From positions 4,871,501 to 4,935,500 of the forward strand of contig NZ_AYTM02000002.1 of the NCBI RefSeq assembly GCF_000507185.2: a stretch of 64,000 bases of DNA, given 5' to 3'. A program made the position numbers and the translations under genes. Of this stretch, positions 33,749 through 43,374 are shown piece after piece (within the stretch, counting starts at the first letter, position 1; every line of letters starts with the position of its first letter). Source of the stretch: Pseudomonas syringae KCTC 12500 (GTDB taxonomy: Bacteria; Pseudomonadota; Gammaproteobacteria; Pseudomonadales; Pseudomonadaceae). The notes beneath the pieces were generated by a model. It searched no databases and was not told where the DNA came from. It was given only the letters and a program-made list of their open reading frames with translations.

Positions 33749-35005
33749 TCAGAGCAGCGACAGCGGGTAGCTGACGATCAGGCGGTTTTCGTCGAACTGG
33801 TTGGTGTTGTAGTCGCGACGCATGGTGGAGTTGCGCCATTTGACTGACAGGCTTTTGAACGCGCCGCTCTGGAATACATAGGCCAGCTCGGTTTCCCGTG
33901 CCCACTCTTCGCCGTCGGTGATGGCGCCAGTGTGCACGTTGTCGCCGCTGATGTAGCGGTTCATCAGGGTCAAACCGGGCACGCCCATAGCTACGAAGTC
34001 ATAGTCATGGCGCAACTGCCAGGATTTCTCCTTGGCATTGTCGAAGCTAGAGTTGTAACTGTCGTTGGCCAAGGTCCCGCCACTGGTGCCGTTGACGCGC
34101 ATCCAGGCGCTGTCGCCGCTGACTTTCTGCAGGCCCAAGTAAAAGGTGTTGCCACCGTGTCGTGCCGAAAGCAGCGCTGACCAGGTCTTGTTGTCCAGAT
34201 CGCCGGCCAGCGACTGACCATCGTCCTTGCCCTGGAAGTAGCCAAGGTTGGCCCCCAGCGTCCAGCTGCCCAACGGCTGGCTGTGCAGCAGGTTGAAATA
34301 TTGCTGGTGGTAGATGTCTTCAAGCTCGGCGTACCACACGCCGACCTGGGTGCGCTTTTCGTTGAACACGTACTCGCCGCCGCCAAAGTTGAAGCGGTCG
34401 GAAGTGAACGCGGTACGGCCATTCAAGGACATGTCTTCCATGCTTGCGTCGTTGCGCGGGCTGTTGCCACGGAACTGACCACCGTAAAGGGTCAGGCCGT
34501 CGATTTCCTTGGAGGTGATCTGCCCGCCCTGAAAGGTTTGTGGCAGCGAGCGGCCGTCATCCGAGCGCAGGATCGGCAGCACCGGCATCCACTCGCCGAC
34601 CTTCAATTCGGTCTTCGAGAAGCGTGCCTTGCCGGCCACTGCCAGACGGCCGAAGTCGTCGGCCGGGCGTCCATCGCTATGGATGGGCAGCAATTGTGTG
34701 CCGCCGGTACCCTTGCCGCCGTCTAGCTTGAGCGAGTAGAGGCCCAGTGCGTCGACACCAAAGCCGACGGTGCCTTGGGTGAAGCCGGAGCGGGCGTCGA
34801 GGATGAAGTTCTGCGTCCACTCCTCGGCGTAGTTCTGCGTATTGGCCGGGTCGACGAAGTTGCGGTTGATGTAGAAGTTGCGTAGGTTCAGATTGACCTT
34901 GGCGTCTTCGACGAACCCGGCACTGTGGCCGCTGATGGGCGTCAGGCTTGCAGCGACAGCCGCCGACAGGCCGCAAAGGAGTTTGCAGGGGGAATTCACG
35001 CGCAT
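33749..35005 (-). CDS. OprD-family outer-membrane porin
   Basis: 418 aa with signal peptide (LLCGLSAAVAASLTPISGHSA, shortened; cleavage near 28). OprD barrel features: NLNLRNFYINRNF at the N-terminus, EWTQNFILDARSGFTQGTVGFGVDALG, and a final strand ending in Leu. Members of the OpdK/OpdP/OpdH group take up aromatic and carboxylic acids; the pca/qui context suggests protocatechuate, quinate or similar. Its promoter shares a PcaR-like site with the divergent transporter gene. Confidence 0.9.
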   Translation of the reverse strand: MRVNSPCKLLCGLSAAVAASLTPISGHSAGFVEDAKVNLNLRNFYINRNFVDPANTQNYAEEWTQNFILDARSGFTQGTVGFGVDALGLYSLKLDGGKGTGGTQLLPIHSDGRPADDFGRLAVAGKARFSKTELKVGEWMPVLPILRSDDGRSLPQTFQGGQITSKEIDGLTLYGGQFRGNSPRNDASMEDMSLNGRTAFTSDRFNFGGGEYVFNEKRTQVGVWYAELEDIYHQQYFNLLHSQPLGSWTLGANLGYFQGKDDGQSLAGDLDNKTWSALLSARHGGNTFYLGLQKVSGDSAWMRVNGTSGGTLANDSYNSSFDNAKEKSWQLRHDYDFVAMGVPGLTLMNRYISGDNVHTGAITDGEEWARETELAYVFQSGAFKSLSVKWRNSTMRRDYNTNQFDENRLIVSYPLSLL

Positions 35006-35097
35006 GGAACAGACCTTTTTTGTAGTTATTGAGTCGTGTAACTGGCTGCGATAGTGAAATGGCGTAACGCCCCGTGCAATTGTGAAACAGTCGTTTC

Positions 35098-35134
35098 GGG
35101 CGATTATCGAACGCTAATGAACCGGTTCGAACAT
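35098..35134. promoter_or_regulatory. PcaR/PcaU-like composite operator
   Basis: Between oprD and the EamA gene. GCGATTATCGAAC (35100-35112) is the reverse of GTTCGATAATCGC, matching the P. putida PcaR site as I recall it, and a direct repeat GTTCGAACAT follows at 35125. The same arrangement is before quiC. The left half of the palindrome is degenerate. Confidence 0.6.
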
Positions 35135-35241
35135 TTCCTGCGAGAAGCCGCAAACGTGTGTGCGATGCTCACGGGCAAATATGGGTAGAGAGCGCGTTCG
35201 GCCACGGCGTCGGGCTGCTGAAACTTGAACAAGGAAGCGCA

Positions 35242-36129
35242 ATGAGTACTGCCAGCACGCCGTTGTCCGGCGTCAATCAACCTCTCAAAGGTATAGGCTT
35301 CATTCTTCTGGCGACTTTTCTGTTTGCCAGTCACGACACCCTGTCCAAGTACCTGTCCGGCTTCTATCCGATCATTCTGGTGGTCTGGGCGCGTTATGTG
35401 GTGCACACGCTGCTGATGGCCTGCATCTTCATGCCGTCATCGGGGTTGCGGGTGTTGCGCACCAAGCGTCCTGGCCTGCAGGCCTTGCGCGCACTGGCGT
35501 TGCTGGGCACCAGTCTGCTGTTTACCAGCAGCCTGATGTTCATCCCGCAGGCGGAAGCGACGGCGGTCAACTTTCTTGCGCCGTTGCTGGTTACCGCGTT
35601 ATCGGTGCCGCTGCTGCACGAGCGTGTGACGCGCGGGCAGTGGACAGCGGTGGTGGTCGGGTTTGTCGGGGTGATGATCATTATTCATCCGGGCGGCGAG
35701 CTGTTTACCCCGGCGATTCTGTTGCCGCTCTCATCGGCTTTGTGTTTTGCGCTGTATCAACTCCTGACGCGGTTGGTCAGTCCGTTCGACAGTCCGACCA
35801 CCAGCAATTTTTTCGCGGGGCTGTTCAATACGCTGTTGATGAGTGCGCTGGTGCCGTTCTTCTGGGAAGTGCCAGCGCTCAAGCACTTGCCGTTTCTGCT
35901 GGCGCTGGGTGCGTGCGGGATGTCGGCGCATTTGCTGCTCACCCAGGCCTTCCGCTTCGCCGCTCCGGCCATGCTTGCGCCGTTTAGTTATTGCCAGATA
36001 GTGTTCGCTGGATTGCTGGGCTACCTGGTCTTCGACCACACCCCGTCTCCGACCGCGCAGGCCGGCATCGCCATCATCTGCCTCAGCGGTCTGGCGGCGG
36101 CGTGGCAACAGCGACGCAAGGGTGGGTAA
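35242..36129 (+). CDS. EamA/DMT-family transporter
   Basis: 295 aa from ATG 35242 (GGAAG ribosome site). Ten membrane segments in two EamA repeats (FLFASHDTLSKYLSG and LSSALCFALYQLLTR). Drug/metabolite transporter superfamily; substrate unknown. Promoter shared with the OprD porin suggests a carboxylic or aromatic acid. Confidence 0.88.
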   Translation: MSTASTPLSGVNQPLKGIGFILLATFLFASHDTLSKYLSGFYPIILVVWARYVVHTLLMACIFMPSSGLRVLRTKRPGLQALRALALLGTSLLFTSSLMFIPQAEATAVNFLAPLLVTALSVPLLHERVTRGQWTAVVVGFVGVMIIIHPGGELFTPAILLPLSSALCFALYQLLTRLVSPFDSPTTSNFFAGLFNTLLMSALVPFFWEVPALKHLPFLLALGACGMSAHLLLTQAFRFAAPAMLAPFSYCQIVFAGLLGYLVFDHTPSPTAQAGIAIICLSGLAAAWQQRRKGG

Positions 36130-36244
36130 TGTGTGGCGCTGAAGGCGCTGATTGACGTCGATGCCAGTGTTCAGCGTTGGCATAAGGTTTGTGACGCTCC
36201 ACGTTACATGGCGGTTCTGCGATAGCAGTTGGATATGTTTCTGG

Positions 36245-36554
36245 CTCAGGTCACCTTTTCGCCCCTCGGCGACTTACTTTGATGGGGCCAAAGTAAGCAA
36301 ACCCCCAGGCTCCGTTTCCGGCCCGACTTCGTCGGGTTCCTTCGCCCTGTCACTGATCCGGGGGTCGCCGCAACGGACCATCCATGGTCCGGTGCGGCTA
36401 GCCTGGCGTCCTGCCAGGCTACCCCCGGATCAGCGCCAGGACTCAGCCGTCACTTACGTCGCACTCTGCGTCGTCAGTACCATCGCGCTCGAAAAGCGAA
36501 CCTTAGACCTGAAACGAACTCCACTGACACCGCAGGGCGAAAAGGTGACCTGAG
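36245..36554. repeat. 310-bp element with perfect 20-bp terminal inverted repeats
   Basis: Left end CTCAGGTCACCTTTTCGCCC at 36245-36264; its exact reverse complement lies at 36535-36554. The interior has no gene and is rich in short palindromes (GGTCCG/CGGACC, GGCTAGCC, CCTGGC/GCCAGG). The layout resembles a non-autonomous, MITE-like or structured-RNA repeat. I see no target duplication. Confidence 0.7.
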
Positions 36555-36590
36555 TCGAACTCCAATCCACCTGACAAAGAAAACCCGCCG

Positions 36591-36652
36591 TGTGACGCGG
36601 AGCGTCACGAACTGCATTCCCACGCGGAGTGAGGAACGAGAGTTACACGGGA
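36591..36652. repeat. REP-like palindromic sequence
   Basis: Contains TGTGACGCGGAGCGTCACG and CATTCCCACGCGGAGTGAGG, similar to the short extragenic palindromes common in P. syringae genomes (CATTCCCACGCGGAGCGTGG type). Together with the 310-bp element it fills the 616-base gap after 36129. Confidence 0.5.
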
Positions 36653-36695
36653 GAAAACTTCTCGTCACTCTGCGCAGAGCGTAGGGACGATAGCG

Positions 36696-36730
36696 AAAAG
36701 GCCCGGTCACTGAGTGAGCCGGGCCTTTTT
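36696..36730 (-). terminator. Bidirectional terminator downstream of MFS gene
   Basis: AAAAGGCCCGG / CCGGGCCTTTTT stem with a loop that is itself self-complementary (TCACTGAGTGA). T-runs are present on both strands. Confidence 0.85.
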
Positions 36731-36745
36731 GATGGTGTCAGACGA

Positions 36746-38074
36746 TTACTCGCTGAGCGTCGGAACCTTGCGAGGGGCCATGAAGTACATCCAGATCAGG
36801 GCAATGAAATACATCGCCGGGATCATGGTGAACAGCACGTTGTAGTTGTTATTGGTGGCGGTCAGCACCGCACCCACGATCTGCGTCATGAACATCCCGC
36901 CGATGGCCGCACACATGCCGCCGAAGCCGAACACGGTACTCATCATGTGCTTGGGGGTGTAGTCCATCACCAGGCTCCAGATATTCGCCGTCCAAGCCTG
37001 ATGCGCACCCACGGCAAGCGAAATGGCCAGTACCGCCACCCACAGCCCGCTGGCATTGGCCGCGAACACCACGCTGCAGATCGTGATGGCAAAGATCAGC
37101 ATCGACAACAGCCGCGCAGTAGTCGCACGCATGCCACGACCAATCAGCCAGGACGACAGAATGCCGCCACCGACACTGCCGAAGTCAGCCGTCAGCCAGA
37201 TCAGAATTAGCGGTATACCCATCTGCGTCACGCTGATCCCCAGGTTGTATTGCTGATTGAGGAACGGCGGCAGCCAGTACAGGTAGAACCAGAACACTGG
37301 AGCAGTGATCGCATATGCCAGCGCGAATGCCCACGTGCCCCGCATCTTCAGGATGCCGGTAAACGGCACCTTGACCGGCGCCGGTTCGACTTCCTTATTG
37401 ATGTAGTCCAGTTCGGTCTTGCTGACGGTCGGATGCTCTTCGGGGTTGTAGTACTTCAAGCGCCAGGTGATGGCCCAAAGCAGCCCCAGCGAACCCATCG
37501 CCACGAAGGCGGCCTGCCAGCCCCAGACCGTGAGGATCACCGGCAGGAGGGCCGGGGTCAGCATGGCACCGACGTTGGTGCCGGCGTTGAAGATGCCGGT
37601 GGCCACCGCGCGCTCACCAGCAGGGAACCATAGCCGCGTGGTTTTCACACAGGCCGGGTAGTTGGCGGCTTCGGTCAGGCCCAGAATAAAGCGGCAGACC
37701 ATGAAGCCGACAGCGGAAGTGGCAAGGCCGTGAGCACCGGTGGCCAGGCTCCACAGCAGCACCGCGAGGAAGAATGCGCGCTTCACGCCAACCTTGTCGA
37801 TGAAGCGGCCCTGCAGTACGAAGCCGACCGCGTAACCGACCTGAAACCAGAAGTTGATGTTGGCGTAGTCCATCGCCGTCCAGCTCATTTCCTTGGCGAG
37901 GATGGGCTGCATGACGCCGAGCGCGGCCCGGTCGATATAGTTCAGCGTGGTGGCGAAGAACACCAGGGCGAGCATGCCCCAGCGAGTCTTGCCTACGGCG
38001 AGCGCGCCGCGGATCTTTTCGCCCATCCCGGCACGGGCGGCCTGGGCGACAGGGTTGGTCTGGGTGTTAAGCAT
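36746..38074 (-). CDS. MFS transporter, anion:cation symporter (ACS) type
   Basis: 442 aa, twelve membrane segments. FFATTLNYIDRAALGVMQPIL is the ACS-family opening; FILGLTEAANYPACVKTTRLWF is the conserved loop. Family members move organic acids such as hexuronates, phthalate or quinate/shikimate. Position upstream of quiC, divergent, suggests quinate, shikimate or dehydroshikimate, by inference. Confidence 0.85.
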   Translation of the reverse strand: MLNTQTNPVAQAARAGMGEKIRGALAVGKTRWGMLALVFFATTLNYIDRAALGVMQPILAKEMSWTAMDYANINFWFQVGYAVGFVLQGRFIDKVGVKRAFFLAVLLWSLATGAHGLATSAVGFMVCRFILGLTEAANYPACVKTTRLWFPAGERAVATGIFNAGTNVGAMLTPALLPVILTVWGWQAAFVAMGSLGLLWAITWRLKYYNPEEHPTVSKTELDYINKEVEPAPVKVPFTGILKMRGTWAFALAYAITAPVFWFYLYWLPPFLNQQYNLGISVTQMGIPLILIWLTADFGSVGGGILSSWLIGRGMRATTARLLSMLIFAITICSVVFAANASGLWVAVLAISLAVGAHQAWTANIWSLVMDYTPKHMMSTVFGFGGMCAAIGGMFMTQIVGAVLTATNNNYNVLFTMIPAMYFIALIWMYFMAPRKVPTLSE

Positions 38075-38522
38075 GATGTTCTAACCATCCGTTCCAGGAC
38101 TGTGCTGCTGGCAACAGTCGGACTGAGAAGTCCACTCGATGCAGGCGTTGTGCAGGTAAAGTGATGTCGTAGAACCGTGATTCGACTGGCCTGTAGACTC
38201 AGGCTGTCCTCGAAACGATCCGTCGGGCCGACAATTTACAGGTTGGGCCGCGTAAGTGTGTTGGAATGTTTCAGGCGACGCAGACCGTGGCCGGGCTTTT
38301 GGCCGGGCGGCTTCGTCGAACAGGACATCTGGTGAGACGGACGGGTGAGCGGGCGAGCAAAGCGAGAAGGGTGCGCATGAGCAATGTTCCTGTTTTTTGA
38401 ATTGTTATGGGTTTGCTGCTGATGGAGCGAATATCGAAATGTTGGACTGCGGGTCTATCCTGCAATGTGATGCCGATGTTGAGCATTACGAGATACAGCG
38501 TCAATTGAGTAAAACGGCTTTT
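38075..38522. other. Non-coding leader between MFS and quiC
   Basis: About 450 bases without a supported gene. A minus-strand frame (38271-38504) is basic and low in complexity, without a ribosome site that convinces me. The region should hold both divergent promoters. Confidence 0.4.
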
Positions 38523-38560
38523 GTTCGATAATCGAACGTAAAACTAACCGGTTCGTACAC
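38523..38560. promoter_or_regulatory. PcaR/PcaU-like composite operator before quiC
   Basis: Perfect 15-bp palindrome GTTCGATAATCGAAC (38523-38537), then 13 bases, then a direct half-site GTTCGTACAC (38551-38560). A palindrome plus one spaced direct repeat is the architecture known for PcaU/PobR/PcaR IclR-type regulators. It matches the site at 35098. Confidence 0.65.
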
Positions 38561-38691
38561 TTTATGTTGCTGTAGTGTTTTCACAGGCAAATACTTTACT
38601 CGCACCTCTGAATAAGGCCGGGAAAGGCCAGGAATGCGGTGCTGTCCAGTCGCGACCCAAGCAGGTCGCGTTCATCCAGGAGCTGAAAAGC

Positions 38692-40599
38692 ATGCAGCGT
38701 TCAATTGCTACCGTATCCTTGAGCGGTACTCTGCCCGAAAAGCTCGAAGCCATCGCCGCAGCTGGCTTTGACGGCGTCGAGATTTTCGAAAACGACTTGT
38801 TGTATTACGACGGCAGCCCACGCAACATCAGGCAAATGTGTGCCGACCTGGGCATTGCCATCACCCTGTTCCAGCCGTTCCGCGATTTTGAAGGCTGCCG
38901 CCGTGATCGTCTGCAGCGCAATATCGACCGTGCCGAACGCAAATTCGATCTGATGCAGGAACTGGGCACCGATCTGGTGCTGGTCTGCAGCAATGTGTCT
39001 GCCGATTCGGTGGGCGACGAAAGCATTCTGCTCGATGACCTGGGCCTGCTGGCCGAGCGCGCCGGTGCCCGTAACCTGAGAGTCGGTTATGAAGCGCTGG
39101 CCTGGGGCAAGCATATGAACACCTGGCAACAGGTCTGGAACCTGGTGCGTCAGGTCGACCACCCGGCGCTTGGCGTGTTGCTCGACAGCTTTCATACCCT
39201 GTCGCTGAAGGGCGATCCGAGCGCCATTGCGCAGATCCCGGGTGACAAGATCTTCTTCGTGCAGATGGCCGACGCACCGCTTCTGGCGATGGATGTACTG
39301 GAGTGGAGCCGCCATTTCCGCTGCTTCCCGGGCCAGGGTGAATTCGATCTGGCCGGCTTTCTCGCGCCGATCCTGCGCAGTGGTTATACCGGGCCGTTGT
39401 CGCTGGAAGTGTTCAACGATGGCTTCCGTGCAGCGCCGACACGCGCCAATGCCGCGGACGGCCTGCGTTCGCTGCTCTATCTGGAAGAGAAAACCCGCCA
39501 GTTGATGGCGCGTGACGAGCCGGTTGCGGTTCCCGAAATCCTTTTCAATCCACCCGCGGCCAGTACCTACAATGGGGTCGAGTTCCTCGAGTTTGCCGTT
39601 GACGAGAGCCATGGCGCACGCCTGTCGGGCTGGCTGCAACGGCTGGGCTTTGCCAAGCTGGGTCAGCATCGCTCCAAGGCGGTCAGTCTGCTGGGGCAGG
39701 GTGATATCAGGATTGTGCTCAATGCCGAACCCTATTCCTTTGCCCACAGCTTCTTCGAGGCGCACGGCCCTTCATTATGCGCGACCGCCTTGCGCGTCGA
39801 CGACGGTCATCAGTCGCTGGAACGTGCGCGTGCCTTCAAGGGCCAGCCCTATCGTGGCCTGGTCGGCCCCAACGAGCGGGAGATTCCGTCGGTCCGCGCG
39901 CCTGACGGCAGCCTGATCTATCTGGTGGATAACGCCGCGCCGGGAGAATCGATTTACGACAGCGATTTTGTCGTCGATCCGCAAGCAGTCGCCAAGGGCG
40001 GGTTGCAGCGTATCGACCACATGGCTATGGCGCTGCCGGCCGACAGCCTGGACAGCTGGGTGCTGTTCTACAAAAGCATTCTGGACTTTGAGGCTGACGA
40101 TGAAGTGGTCTTGCCCGACCCCTATGGTCTGGTCAAAAGCCGTGCGCTGCGCAGCCGTTGTAGCACCGTGCGCTTGCCGCTGAATATCTCCGAGAATCGC
40201 AATACAGCCATCTCTCATGCGCTGTCGAGCTATCGCGGCTCGGGTGTGCACCACATTGCATTTTCCTGCGAAGACATCTTTGCCGAAGTAAGCCGCGCCA
40301 AGGAAGCGGGCGTACCGTTGCTGGACATTCCGCTCAATTACTACGATGACCTGGCGGCGCGCTTCGATTTCGACGAGGAGTTTCTCAGTGAACTGGCGTA
40401 TTACAACGTGCTCTATGATCGCGATGCGCAGGGTGGCGAGTTGTTCCACGTCTACACCGATGCGTTTGACGGGCGCTTCTTTTTCGAAATCCTGCAGCGC
40501 AAGAACGGCTACGTAGGGTACGGCGCTGCCAACGTCCCGGTGCGTCTGGCCGCGATGGCCAAGGCGCGCAATGTGGCAGCACGTCAGGCGCGTCTGTAA
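38692..40599 (+). CDS. quiC: 3-dehydroshikimate dehydratase (TIM barrel + HPPD-like)
   Basis: 635 aa from ATG 38692 with GGAG upstream. The N-terminal half (1-about 270) is a sugar-isomerase-type TIM barrel that dehydrates 3-dehydroshikimate to protocatechuate (GFDGVEIFENDLL, LLDSFHTLS, LSLEVFND with metal-binding Glu). The C-terminal half (about 300-635) is a VOC/hydroxyphenylpyruvate dioxygenase-like fusion (IDHMAMALP, GVHHIAFSCEDIF), as in pseudomonad QuiC. Product feeds PcaHG. Confidence 0.93.
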   Translation: MQRSIATVSLSGTLPEKLEAIAAAGFDGVEIFENDLLYYDGSPRNIRQMCADLGIAITLFQPFRDFEGCRRDRLQRNIDRAERKFDLMQELGTDLVLVCSNVSADSVGDESILLDDLGLLAERAGARNLRVGYEALAWGKHMNTWQQVWNLVRQVDHPALGVLLDSFHTLSLKGDPSAIAQIPGDKIFFVQMADAPLLAMDVLEWSRHFRCFPGQGEFDLAGFLAPILRSGYTGPLSLEVFNDGFRAAPTRANAADGLRSLLYLEEKTRQLMARDEPVAVPEILFNPPAASTYNGVEFLEFAVDESHGARLSGWLQRLGFAKLGQHRSKAVSLLGQGDIRIVLNAEPYSFAHSFFEAHGPSLCATALRVDDGHQSLERARAFKGQPYRGLVGPNEREIPSVRAPDGSLIYLVDNAAPGESIYDSDFVVDPQAVAKGGLQRIDHMAMALPADSLDSWVLFYKSILDFEADDEVVLPDPYGLVKSRALRSRCSTVRLPLNISENRNTAISHALSSYRGSGVHHIAFSCEDIFAEVSRAKEAGVPLLDIPLNYYDDLAARFDFDEEFLSELAYYNVLYDRDAQGGELFHVYTDAFDGRFFFEILQRKNGYVGYGAANVPVRLAAMAKARNVAARQARL

Positions 40600-40706
40600 G
40601 GCGAATCCGATTGCAAGGCTGCTGCGAGGGTTTGACGCCCTCGCGGCTTCCCTCAGTTGCCGGTCGGCTGCATACTCCGCGCATCACTCGTGGTCATGAG
40701 CCAACA

Positions 40707-41363
40707 ATGAAAACTACTGACGACTCCGTTGCCGTTGCATCGAAAGGGCGCAAGAACAATCCGGAAAAAACCCGCGAAGACATTCTGCAGGCCGCCGTTG
40801 CCGAGTTCGTCGCCCATGGCCTGTCGGGTGCGCGCGTCGATGCCATTGCCGAACGCACCAAAACCTCGAAACGGATGATCTATTACTACTTCGGCAGCAA
40901 GGAACAGCTGTACGTCGAAGTGCTGGAAAAACTTTACGGCGCGATTCGCAACACCGAGAGCCAGCTCAATCTATCCGAACTCGAGCCTGTGGAAGCGATT
41001 CACCGCGTGGTTGAGTTCACCTTCGATCACCACGACAGCAATGTCGATTTCGTGCGCATCGTGTGCATCGAAAACATCCATAACGGCGAGAACGTCAAAC
41101 AGTCCGAATCGATTCATGCCAAGAGCCAGAACATCATCAGGGCGCTCGACGGCATCCTGCGTCGTGGCGAAGCCAGCGGCCTGTTTCGTGAGGGTGTTCA
41201 TCCGGTGGACTTGCACCTGATGATCAGCTCGTTCTGCTTCTACCGGATCTCCAATCGCCATACCTTCAGCGAAATCTTTCAGATCGAGTTGTGGAGCGAG
41301 GAGGTCAAGCAGCGCCACAAAGCAATGATCTGCGACGCTGTGCTGCGTTATCTCAAGCGCTGA
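40707..41363 (+). CDS. TetR-family regulator
   Basis: 218 aa from ATG 40707. N-terminal TetR helix-turn-helix: TREDILQAAVAEFVAHGLSG, TKTSKRMIYYYFGSKEQLY. The C-terminal ligand domain is not diagnostic. It sits between quiC and the convergent shikimate dehydrogenase paralogue, so it may control this group. Confidence 0.88.
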   Translation: MKTTDDSVAVASKGRKNNPEKTREDILQAAVAEFVAHGLSGARVDAIAERTKTSKRMIYYYFGSKEQLYVEVLEKLYGAIRNTESQLNLSELEPVEAIHRVVEFTFDHHDSNVDFVRIVCIENIHNGENVKQSESIHAKSQNIIRALDGILRRGEASGLFREGVHPVDLHLMISSFCFYRISNRHTFSEIFQIELWSEEVKQRHKAMICDAVLRYLKR

Positions 41364-41366
41364 CGT

Positions 41367-42221
41367 TTACAACGTATGGAAGTGCGCCATCATCCGCTCT
41401 GCGTCGGCGGACTGGCCGCTGAACAGTTCAAAGGCCTTGACCGCCTGAAACACCGCCATGGTGCTGCCATCCAGGGTACGGCAGCCCAGTACGCGGGCAT
41501 GCTTGAGCAGTTCGGTTTCCAGCGGAAAGTAAATGATTTCCGCCACCCACAGTTCAGGCCGCAGCAACTCGGTCGGCAAAGGCGTGCCTGGCAGTTTTGA
41601 CATGCCGACCGGCGTGGTATTGACCAATCCGTCTGCTTCGGCCATTGCCGCAGGCAGGTCGATGCCCACCTGAGCACGCCCGGCACCGAAGTGCTGGTTA
41701 AGGTTGTCCACCAGCCGTTGGGCGCGTTGCGGCTCGACCTCAAACACGCTGAGGCGCTCGACGCCTGCGCTCAGCAGCGCATGCGCCACGGCAGCGCCCG
41801 CGCCGCCTGCACCCATCTGCACCACCTGTTGGCGTGGGGCCTTGTCCAGGCCGCGCTGAAAACCTTCGGCAAAGCCCAGGCAGTCGGTATTGTGACCGAT
41901 GCGTTTACCGTCCTTGAACACCACCGTATTCACCGCGCCGATACCGCGTGCTTCATCGGACAGCTCATCCAGTAACGGGATGACCGCCTGCTTGCAGGGG
42001 AAGGTGATATTCAGGCCGGTAAAGCCACACTGTCGGGCGCCTTCAAGCAGCCGGGGCAGGGCATCAACGTCCAGTTGCAGGGCGTCGATATCGATCAGCC
42101 GATACAGATAGCGCATACCCTGCGCATCGCCTTCACGCTCGTGCATGGCAGGTGTCCGCGAGGCCTGGATGCCCGAGCCGATCAGGCCGGCGAGGATGGA
42201 AGGTTTTTCAGCGTGAGTCAT
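41367..42221 (-). CDS. Shikimate dehydrogenase paralogue (aroE-like)
   Basis: 284 aa, start ATG 42221. Shikimate dehydrogenase fold: LIGSGIQASRTPAMHEREG, NITFPCKQAVIPLLDELS with catalytic Lys, NTDCLGF with catalytic Asp, and Rossmann GAGGAGAAVAHAL. The SRTPAMH form (normally SxSPxxHN) and the position beside quiC indicate a catabolic quinate/shikimate dehydrogenase paralogue, not the housekeeping AroE. It converges on the TetR gene. Confidence 0.82.
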   Translation of the reverse strand: MTHAEKPSILAGLIGSGIQASRTPAMHEREGDAQGMRYLYRLIDIDALQLDVDALPRLLEGARQCGFTGLNITFPCKQAVIPLLDELSDEARGIGAVNTVVFKDGKRIGHNTDCLGFAEGFQRGLDKAPRQQVVQMGAGGAGAAVAHALLSAGVERLSVFEVEPQRAQRLVDNLNQHFGAGRAQVGIDLPAAMAEADGLVNTTPVGMSKLPGTPLPTELLRPELWVAEIIYFPLETELLKHARVLGCRTLDGSTMAVFQAVKAFELFSGQSADAERMMAHFHTL

Positions 42222-42406
42222 AAAATACATCTCTTGTTTTTGTGTCACTGCCCGGTTGGCTGCAGGTGTTAAACGGAATGTACCAGATGGTTAATATTGC
42301 CGCAGGCAGAAGTCGATTACCACGCAGCGATGTTGTGCGGTGATCGCACTAATCAGTGATAATCCACGGCAGCCGCTTCAGGCTTACACGAGTTCGAGTC
42401 CCCCGC

Positions 42407-43297
42407 ATGTCCGAGTCCGTCTTCAGCGCCGCACAGCAGCAAGCCAGTACGTTGTATCTGCCACCGGGCTCGTGGGCCACGGTGCTCGATTGCCTGTGCG
42501 CGAAATTTCCGGCCATCAGCCGCGAACAGTGGCTGGATCGGTTTGCTCGCGGCCGGGTGCTGGATGAAAACGGCAAGGCCATCGCGCCTGATCTGGCGTA
42601 CCGGGAAGGGCTGCGTGTTCACTACTTTCGTGAGGTTGCCAACGAAACGCCGATCCCTGTGGTTGAAACGATCCTCTACGCCGATGAGCATCTGGTGGTG
42701 GCTGACAAGCCGCACTTTCTCCCGGTGACGCCCGCAGGCGAATACGTCGAGCAAACCTTGCTGCGGCGCTTGATTCATCGCCTGGGCAATCCTGATCTGG
42801 TGCCGCTGCACCGCATCGACCGGCACACCGCGGGGCTGGTGCTGTTTTCCGCCAACCGACAGACGCGCTCGGCTTATCAGACATTGTTTCCCACCCGGCG
42901 CATCGACAAGTTTTATCAGGCCATTGCGCCAGCGCTGCCGGAGCTGACATTTCCGCGTTTGCACGAGAGCCGTCTGGTCGAGGGTGAACCGTTCTTTCGC
43001 ATGCAGGAAGGTGTCGGCGCGAGCAACACCCGTACGCAGATCGAGGTGCTTGAACGGCAGGATAAATTGTGGCGCTACAGGCTTTGCCCGGTGACCGGCA
43101 AAAAGCATCAGCTGCGTGTACACATGGCTGCACTGGGCGCTGCCATCTGCAACGACCCGTTTTACCCGGACGTGGTGAAAGACCCTGTGGACGACTATCG
43201 GAATCCGTTGAAGCTGCTGGCCAGCAGCTTGCGCTTCGTCGACCCGCTCAATGGCGAACAGCGCCACTTCGAGAGCCTGTTGCAGCTCGACTGGTAG
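42407..43297 (+). CDS. RluA-family pseudouridine synthase
   Basis: 296 aa from ATG 42407. The catalytic motif HRIDRHTAGLVLFS carries the Asp; further marks are VVADKPHFLPVTP and KKHQLRVHMAALG. It isomerises uridine in rRNA or tRNA. The exact target cannot be told from sequence. Ends just before a strong bidirectional terminator. Confidence 0.9.
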   Translation: MSESVFSAAQQQASTLYLPPGSWATVLDCLCAKFPAISREQWLDRFARGRVLDENGKAIAPDLAYREGLRVHYFREVANETPIPVVETILYADEHLVVADKPHFLPVTPAGEYVEQTLLRRLIHRLGNPDLVPLHRIDRHTAGLVLFSANRQTRSAYQTLFPTRRIDKFYQAIAPALPELTFPRLHESRLVEGEPFFRMQEGVGASNTRTQIEVLERQDKLWRYRLCPVTGKKHQLRVHMAALGAAICNDPFYPDVVKDPVDDYRNPLKLLASSLRFVDPLNGEQRHFESLLQLDW

Positions 43298-43323
43298 TAC
43301 AGGAACAGTGAAATGACAGGTAA

Positions 43324-43350
43324 AAAAAACCCGCACTCGGCGGGTTTTTT
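43324..43350. terminator. Bidirectional terminator
   Basis: AAAAAACCCG / CGGGTTTTTT, ten-bp stem, seven-base loop, serving the convergent genes on either side. Confidence 0.92.
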
Positions 43351-43374
43351 CAAATCAGTAACGCGACGCCCGGA

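Noticed and set aside
38271..38504. 77-codon minus-strand frame before quiC
   Set aside because: Low-complexity Arg/Pro-rich sequence without a convincing ribosome site or family; left as non-coding.
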